From CAYMLQ01 sp964390795 (GTDB lineage: Bacteria > Verrucomicrobiota > Kiritimatiellia > RFP12 > UBA1067), in assembly GCA_964390795.1 (NCBI GenBank), contig CAYMLQ010000042.1:1-25822 (forward strand): a stretch of 25,822 nucleotides of DNA, read 5' to 3'. How positions within the stretch are numbered: the stretch's first letter is position 1; each line of letters begins with the position of its first letter. A program made the translations under genes and the position numbers. Below the pieces are notes generated by a model, which did no database searches, was not told the origin of the DNA, and saw only the letters and a program-made list of their open reading frames with translations. Positions 22,357 to 25,822 of the stretch are shown here, one piece after another.

Positions 22357-23462
22357 ACGAAAACAAAGCCAACTACGCGAAGATCGGACTCTTTGTCCTC
22401 TCCGGCTTCGCACTCATCCTGATCGTGATCGGCATCGCCGGCGCGCGCGTCTTCAACACGAAGTCCGTGCTGGCCGAGACCTATTTTACCGAATCCGTCA
22501 CCGGGTTGGACATCGGCTCGCCCGTCAAGTACCGCGGCGTGCCGGTCGGCGAGGTCAGCCGTATCGGCTTCGTCTTCAGCGAATACGCCAACCTCGCCAA
22601 CGGCCAGATGTCCCCCGACGACGCCAACCAGATCCTGGTCGTCATGGCCATCGACCCCAAAAAGTTCATCCCCCTCCAGAACCAGTCCTCAGGCGAGTTC
22701 CTCGAGCGGCTGGTCAAGGACGGGCTGCGCGCCAAACTCGCCGCCTCGGGCGTCACCGGGCTCTCGTTCCTTGAGCTTGACTACTCCTCCTCCGGCCCGA
22801 CGCACCTGCCGCCGCATGCCGTCTCCTGGACCCCGAACCACCCCTATATTCCCTCGTCCCCCAGCACGATGTTCTCCTTCAAGAAATCGATCGACGAGGT
22901 GTTCGTCAAACTGAGCCAGATCAATATCCAGGCGCTCGGCGACGAACTCCTCGCCACCCTCTACCTGGTGCAGGGCAAGCTGCTCAACGCCGATATCGCC
23001 ACCCTCAGCATCGAGGCCGCCGCCCTGCTCGCCGAACTGCGCGCAACGAACCGCTCGCTCCAGACGCTCGTCAGCTCGCCCGACCTGCAGCGCCTCCCGG
23101 CCGACCTGGCCGCCACCGTCGGCAGCGCCCGCCGCATCGCCTCGTCCGTCGAAACCCAGGTCGAGCCCCTCGTTACCTCCGTGCGCGCCGTCGCCGAACG
23201 GGCCAACCTGCTGGCGGAAACCCTGACCGGCATCTCCACCAACGCGGGCGGACAGGTGGAGCAGACGGCCGCCGCGCTCAACCAGACCGCCCAGACGCTG
23301 AACCGCACCGCCGTCTCTCAGCAGGACGCCCTGGCCGAGCTGATCCAAAACCTGCGCAGCGCCTCGACCGGGCTGGATGAACTCGTCTCCGACTTGCGCG
23401 CCAACCCTTCCGCACTGCTGTTCAGCCGCCCGCCCGAACCCCTGCCCGAAACAAAAAGGTAA
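22353..23462 (+). CDS. mlaD: MlaD-type MCE-domain substrate-binding protein
   Basis: A 369-residue protein with one N-terminal membrane helix (IGLFVLSGFALILIVIGIAG, about 11-30). A single MCE domain follows at about 38-150, containing FTESVTGLDIGSPVKYRGVP and VGEVSRIGF, then LRAKLAASGVTGLSFLELDY. The remaining 200 residues are helical and polar (ELRATNRSLQTLV, QTAAALNQTAQTLNRTA), longer than E. coli MlaD (183 residues) and able to form an extended hydrophobic tube or needle as in longer MCE proteins. It works in the periplasm, passing lipids between membranes. The start overlaps the mlaF stop by four bases (ATGA), showing translational coupling. Confidence 0.92.
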   Translation: MNENKANYAKIGLFVLSGFALILIVIGIAGARVFNTKSVLAETYFTESVTGLDIGSPVKYRGVPVGEVSRIGFVFSEYANLANGQMSPDDANQILVVMAIDPKKFIPLQNQSSGEFLERLVKDGLRAKLAASGVTGLSFLELDYSSSGPTHLPPHAVSWTPNHPYIPSSPSTMFSFKKSIDEVFVKLSQINIQALGDELLATLYLVQGKLLNADIATLSIEAAALLAELRATNRSLQTLVSSPDLQRLPADLAATVGSARRIASSVETQVEPLVTSVRAVAERANLLAETLTGISTNAGGQVEQTAAALNQTAQTLNRTAVSQQDALAELIQNLRSASTGLDELVSDLRANPSALLFSRPPEPLPETKR

Positions 23463-23471
23463 GGACTCTCT

Positions 23472-24101
23472 ATGAAAGCAAACACTCGCCTCCTCCTCCT
23501 CGCCCTCCCGCTCCTGCTGGCAGGCTGCCTCGGCGCGGGCCGCGCCCAGCAGGCCGCCGCACAGAAACGCACCTTCGCGCCGCTCGCGCAGCCGGCCGCG
23601 CCGCTCGTGCCGTCGCCCCGTTTCGCCGCCGTCAAAGTGCGCGCCTTCCGCGTGCTGCCGCCCTTCGACGCCCGCACCTTCATCGTGCGCCGCGGCGGCG
23701 GGGAGTTCGCCGCGGACTTCTACAACATGTGGGTCGTCCCCCCGCAGGACCTCCTCCGCGTGCAGACGGCCCGCTATCTCGAGCAGACCGGCCTCTTCAG
23801 CGCCGTCTTCGACGCATCCTCCGGCACGCTGCCTCCGCTGAACCTCGAGGGCGTCGTCAGCGACCTCTGCCTGGACTATACCGGCGGCGCGCCCGCCGCC
23901 GTCGTGACCCTGCGCCTGCTGGTGCTGGACGAACGCTCCGCCTCCTTCACCGCGCTCTTCTCGGCGGAAAAGACCGGTCGCGCGCCGTTCGACCCCGCCG
24001 ACCCGTCCGCGCCCGCCCAGGCGTTCGGCCAGGCCCTGACGCAGGCGCTCGAGGCTCTCAGCCAGGCGCTGGCCACAGCGCCCCTGCCGAAACAGAGTTA
24101 G
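23472..24101 (+). CDS. PqiC-like ABC transport auxiliary lipoprotein
   Basis: A 209-residue lipoprotein with lipobox LLAGC (Cys about 19). The mature region resembles the ABC_trans_aux/PqiC family: VRAFRVLPPFDARTFIVRRGGGEF, then the aromatic YNMWVVPPQDLLRVQTARYLEQTGLFSAVF block and the LEGVVSDLCLDYTG strand. These proteins complete MCE transport systems from the outer-membrane side. AAGGA lies seven bases before the ATG, 9 bases after mlaD. The TAG stop is part of the first unit of a heptamer array. Confidence 0.85.
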   Translation: MKANTRLLLLALPLLLAGCLGAGRAQQAAAQKRTFAPLAQPAAPLVPSPRFAAVKVRAFRVLPPFDARTFIVRRGGGEFAADFYNMWVVPPQDLLRVQTARYLEQTGLFSAVFDASSGTLPPLNLEGVVSDLCLDYTGGAPAAVVTLRLLVLDERSASFTALFSAEKTGRAPFDPADPSAPAQAFGQALTQALEALSQALATAPLPKQS

Positions 24102-24191
24102 GAGTTAGCAGTGAGTAGTTAGGAGTTGAATGCGCAATAACCAGCAAAAACAAGGTATTGCAACTCCTAACTGCTAACTCCTAACTCCTAA
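24098..24191. repeat. Inverted heptamer array (31-base arms) at the end of the Mla operon
   Basis: Left arm 24098-24128: TTAGGAG, TTAGCAG, TGAGTAG, TTAGGAG, TTG. Right arm 24161-24191: C, AACTCCT, AACTGCT, AACTCCT, AACTCCT, AA. They pair at 28 of 31 positions around a 32-base AT-rich loop. The operon's last stop codon is the TAG in the first unit. It may act as a 3-prime stabilising hairpin or terminator, but no T-tract follows. The remaining sequence up to the rpmB promoter shows nothing else. Confidence 0.9.
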
Positions 24192-24293
24192 ATTTCTCTT
24201 TGCCCTTGGGGGGCCTCTCATGCTATTGTATGGCCACGGTTGGCACCGGACGTCTGGTGCGCCGGAAGGTCGAAAGAAAGTTTCCGTTTCCCC

Positions 24294-24322
24294 TTGTCCG
24301 GAACGGGTTGAACTGCTATTAT
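24294..24322 (+). promoter_or_regulatory. Promoter of rpmB
   Basis: TTGTCC (24294-24299), 17 bases, TATTAT (24317-24322) with an extended TGC just before the -10. The start point would fall near 24329, giving a leader of about 23 bases that holds AAAGGAG. Confidence 0.65.
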
Positions 24323-24351
24323 ATCCACCCTTTTCTAAAGGAGAAACGGTC

Positions 24352-24582
24352 ATGTCAAGAGTTTGTGATGTTTGCGGTAAAGGTCCGATGTCGGGTAACA
24401 CGATTGTCCGTCACGGTCTCGCCAAGTATAAAGGTGGCATCGGTTTGCACACGACGGGCATTACCAAGCGTCGTTTCCTGCCGAACCTGCATGACGTGCG
24501 CGCCAAGTCCAGCAATGGCACGGTCGGACGCATGAAGGTGTGCGCCTCCTGCATCGCGCAGGGCAAGGTCGTCAAGCCTTAA
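24352..24582 (+). CDS. rpmB: 50S ribosomal protein L28, zinc-binding form
   Basis: A 76-residue ribosomal protein. The N-terminal CDVCGKGPMSGN and the C-terminal VCASC give two Cys pairs, the zinc-binding (C+) form. The middle THxxxxKRRFLPNLHDVR stretch appears as TTGITKRRFLPNLHDVRAK and matches bacterial L28. The frame is open back to 24220, but the ATG at 24352 is fixed by AAAGGAG eight bases upstream, by the promoter and by family length. It appears monocistronic or leads into the zinc-ribbon gene 70 bases later. Confidence 0.97.
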   Translation: MSRVCDVCGKGPMSGNTIVRHGLAKYKGGIGLHTTGITKRRFLPNLHDVRAKSSNGTVGRMKVCASCIAQGKVVKP

Positions 24583-24652
24583 CTTTTTTAGCCGGCAAGT
24601 CCCTGAGCGATCGGGAGCGAGCGCATCGTCCCTCATCCGAGAGGAGGTTTGT

Positions 24653-25162
24653 ATGAAAAACAATCCGACGGATCAGACAGCGCGTCAGCGCGCTGAAGCG
24701 GATGTCAAGGCTCAGCGTGCGGTTGCCACCGGCGAAGGTGACGACGAAATCAAGGCGACGGACATCGTTTTCGATTGTCCGAATTGCCACCATAACCTCG
24801 CGATCGACTATCGCGGCGCCGGACTCCAGATTGAATGCGTGGAGTGCGGCGAAGCGGTTTTAGTGCCTATTCCCGAAGGCATGAAGATCGACGACCTCGA
24901 TCTCTCCTCAGGCGAACTGCTCACCCAGCTCTCGCAAACGCGTCGCATGATGCTCAAGAGCGAACAGCACATCGCTGAGCTGGAGGAGACCCTTGTCAGC
25001 GTCAAGGCCCGGCGCACGGAGCTGGAGAAGTCCCGTATGAACACCCTGCACCGGTGCGCCGAGATGGTCAACATGTGCCAGACCATCGTCAAATTCCAGA
25101 ATGAGATCACCTCGACTCTGAACCGTATGCTCGCCATCATCGCGGAAGAGCAGCAGCGGTGA
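24653..25162 (+). CDS. Zinc-ribbon and coiled-coil protein, unknown function
   Basis: A 169-residue cytoplasmic protein. A charged N-terminal tail leads to a zinc ribbon (CPNC 42-45 and CVEC 62-65 around a FDCPNCHHNLAID/IECVECGEAVLVP core). A long helix follows at about 85-168 (LLTQLSQTRRMMLKSEQHI, AELEETLVSVKARRTELEKS) that should form a coiled coil. Ribbons of this type followed by a coiled coil are common in PVC-group hypothetical proteins, and I cannot name a function. AGGAGG stands seven bases before the ATG. The TGA stop overlaps a possible GTG start of the next gene, and the heptamer array begins directly after it. Confidence 0.8.
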   Translation: MKNNPTDQTARQRAEADVKAQRAVATGEGDDEIKATDIVFDCPNCHHNLAIDYRGAGLQIECVECGEAVLVPIPEGMKIDDLDLSSGELLTQLSQTRRMMLKSEQHIAELEETLVSVKARRTELEKSRMNTLHRCAEMVNMCQTIVKFQNEITSTLNRMLAIIAEEQQR

Positions 25163-25239
25163 GAGGAGAGGTCGGAAGTCGGAGATCGGAGGTCAGCGTT
25201 CCCCGACCTCTGACCACCGACCTCCGACCTCTGACCCCT
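25163..25239. repeat. Inverted heptamer array between the zinc-ribbon gene and the flavoprotein
   Basis: Left units AGAGGTC, GGAAGTC, GGAGATC, GGAGGTC (25167-25194). Right units GACCTCT, GACCACC, GACCTCC, GACCTCT, GACCCCT (25205-25239). The arms pair with about four mismatches in 28. The array fills exactly the space between a TGA stop and a GTG codon and contains no stop in the flavoprotein frame. Confidence 0.9.
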
Positions 25240-25822
25240 GTGCCCCCATCCCTACACACCCTCATTATCGGCGGCGGGGCCGCCGGTCTGACCGCCGCCT
25301 GCTTCTGCACCGGCAAAACCGTGGTTCTGGAGCGCCTCAGCGCCCCTGGCCGCAAACTCCTGGCCACCGGCGGCGGACGCTGCAACCTCACGCACGCGAC
25401 CGATGCCGACGGCATCGCCGCCGTGTTCGGTCGCCACGCGCGCTACATGCTCCCCGCCCTGCAGGCCTTCCCGCCCGACCGCCTCTGCGCCTTTTTCCGC
25501 GCGCTCGGCGTGCCCAGCGCCGCCGAGGCCGACGGCTGCGTCTTCCCCGTCTCCCAGAAGGCCTCCGACGTGACGGACGCCCTGGTGCGCGCCGCGCGCG
25601 CCAGAGGCGCAGACATCCGCTGCGGCGTGCGCGCCACCCGCCTGACCCTCGGCGACGGTGGCGACGGCGAGCCCCGGAACCTCGTCGCGGTCGAAACCTC
25701 GCAAGGCACCCTTCACGCCCGCCGCGTCATCCTCGCTGCAGGCGGCCAGAGCTATCCGGAACTCGGCTCCGACGGCTCCGGTTTCGCCTTGGCACGCGAG
25801 GCCGGCCTGACCCTCGTCCCGC
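25240..25822 (+). CDS. HI0933/BaiN-type FAD-dependent oxidoreductase, C-terminus beyond the window
   Basis: The first about 194 residues of a flavoprotein. The FAD-binding LIIGGGAAGLTAA is followed by the family hallmark GRKLLATGGGRCNLTH, then CVFPVSQKASDV and the VILAAGGQSYPELGSDGSG motif, all characteristic of the HI0933/YhiN/BaiN group. The substrate is unknown. The GTG at 25240 starts the conserved domain but has no ribosome binding site. An in-frame GTG at 25159, overlapping the previous stop as GTGA with GGAAGAG upstream, would add 27 residues translated from the heptamer array. Either is possible. The gene is cut off by the window end. Confidence 0.9.
   Translation, partial: MPPSLHTLIIGGGAAGLTAACFCTGKTVVLERLSAPGRKLLATGGGRCNLTHATDADGIAAVFGRHARYMLPALQAFPPDRLCAFFRALGVPSAAEADGCVFPVSQKASDVTDALVRAARARGADIRCGVRATRLTLGDGGDGEPRNLVAVETSQGTLHARRVILAAGGQSYPELGSDGSGFALAREAGLTLVP

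Noticed and set aside
25163..25239. Heptamer arrays as a CRISPR array
   Set aside because: The unit is 7 bases with no spacers of regular length, and no cas gene is present.

Overview
This looks like a GC-rich bacterial chromosome segment, most likely from the PVC superphylum and closest in flavour to Kiritimatiellota or Verrucomicrobia. That placement is inferred from gene content: an exported autotransporter-associated beta-strand repeat protein, a Tat-exported sulfatase, a double LamG protein, a zinc-ribbon/coiled-coil protein and degenerate heptamer arrays. No rRNA or other phylogenetic marker is present apart from ribosomal protein L28. I saw no tRNA, rRNA, CRISPR array, insertion sequence or prophage gene.

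Layout. 1-760 (minus strand): a PIN-toxin/Phd-type antitoxin pair with a readable promoter and a palindromic operator. 1235-1546: ppnP nucleoside phosphorylase. 1620-7660 (plus): an exported-protein block of beta-strand repeat protein, sulfatase and double LamG protein, closed by a strong terminator. The LamG gene is frameshifted inside its signal peptide. 7715-14566 (minus): a heavy-metal efflux operon of Cys-rich exported protein, TolC-like lipoprotein, adaptor with four HEHGAAC repeats and CzcA/CusA-type RND pump. A 27-codon remnant of another RND pump lies just beyond it on the plus strand. 14731-15330 (minus): a CDP-alcohol phosphatidyltransferase. 15390-15570: an AT-rich divergent intergenic region with seven TTATCAACA-like boxes, either a possible replication origin or operators of the adjacent HTH gene. 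15588-18180 (plus): HTH/zinc-ribbon protein, ELM1-like glycosyltransferase-fold protein, short DtxR/MntR regulator and an unrecognised membrane-anchored protein. 18504-20323 (minus): a DUF1015 protein and a GLVN-repeat surface protein. 20510-24101 (plus): a Mla-type lipid transport operon (MlaE, MlaF, MlaD and a PqiC-like lipoprotein). 24352 to the end (plus): rpmB, the zinc-ribbon/coiled-coil protein, and a HI0933/BaiN-type flavoprotein that runs off the window.

The most unusual signal is a set of degenerate arrays with a strict 7-base period at seven loci (9329-9450, 13914-13969, 15814-15834, 17524-17537, 18379-18399, 24098-24191, 25163-25239). All fit one loose heptamer, roughly [G/T]A-N-[C/T]-NNN with pyrimidines favoured at the end. 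Each locus has its own private version. Three are arranged as inverted pairs able to form long hairpins, three sit exactly on or after a stop codon, and four lie inside or join reading frames without breaking them: the RND pump loop, the TolC-like signal peptide, the HTH-protein linker and the flavoprotein N-terminus. I regard this as the best candidate here for an undescribed element.
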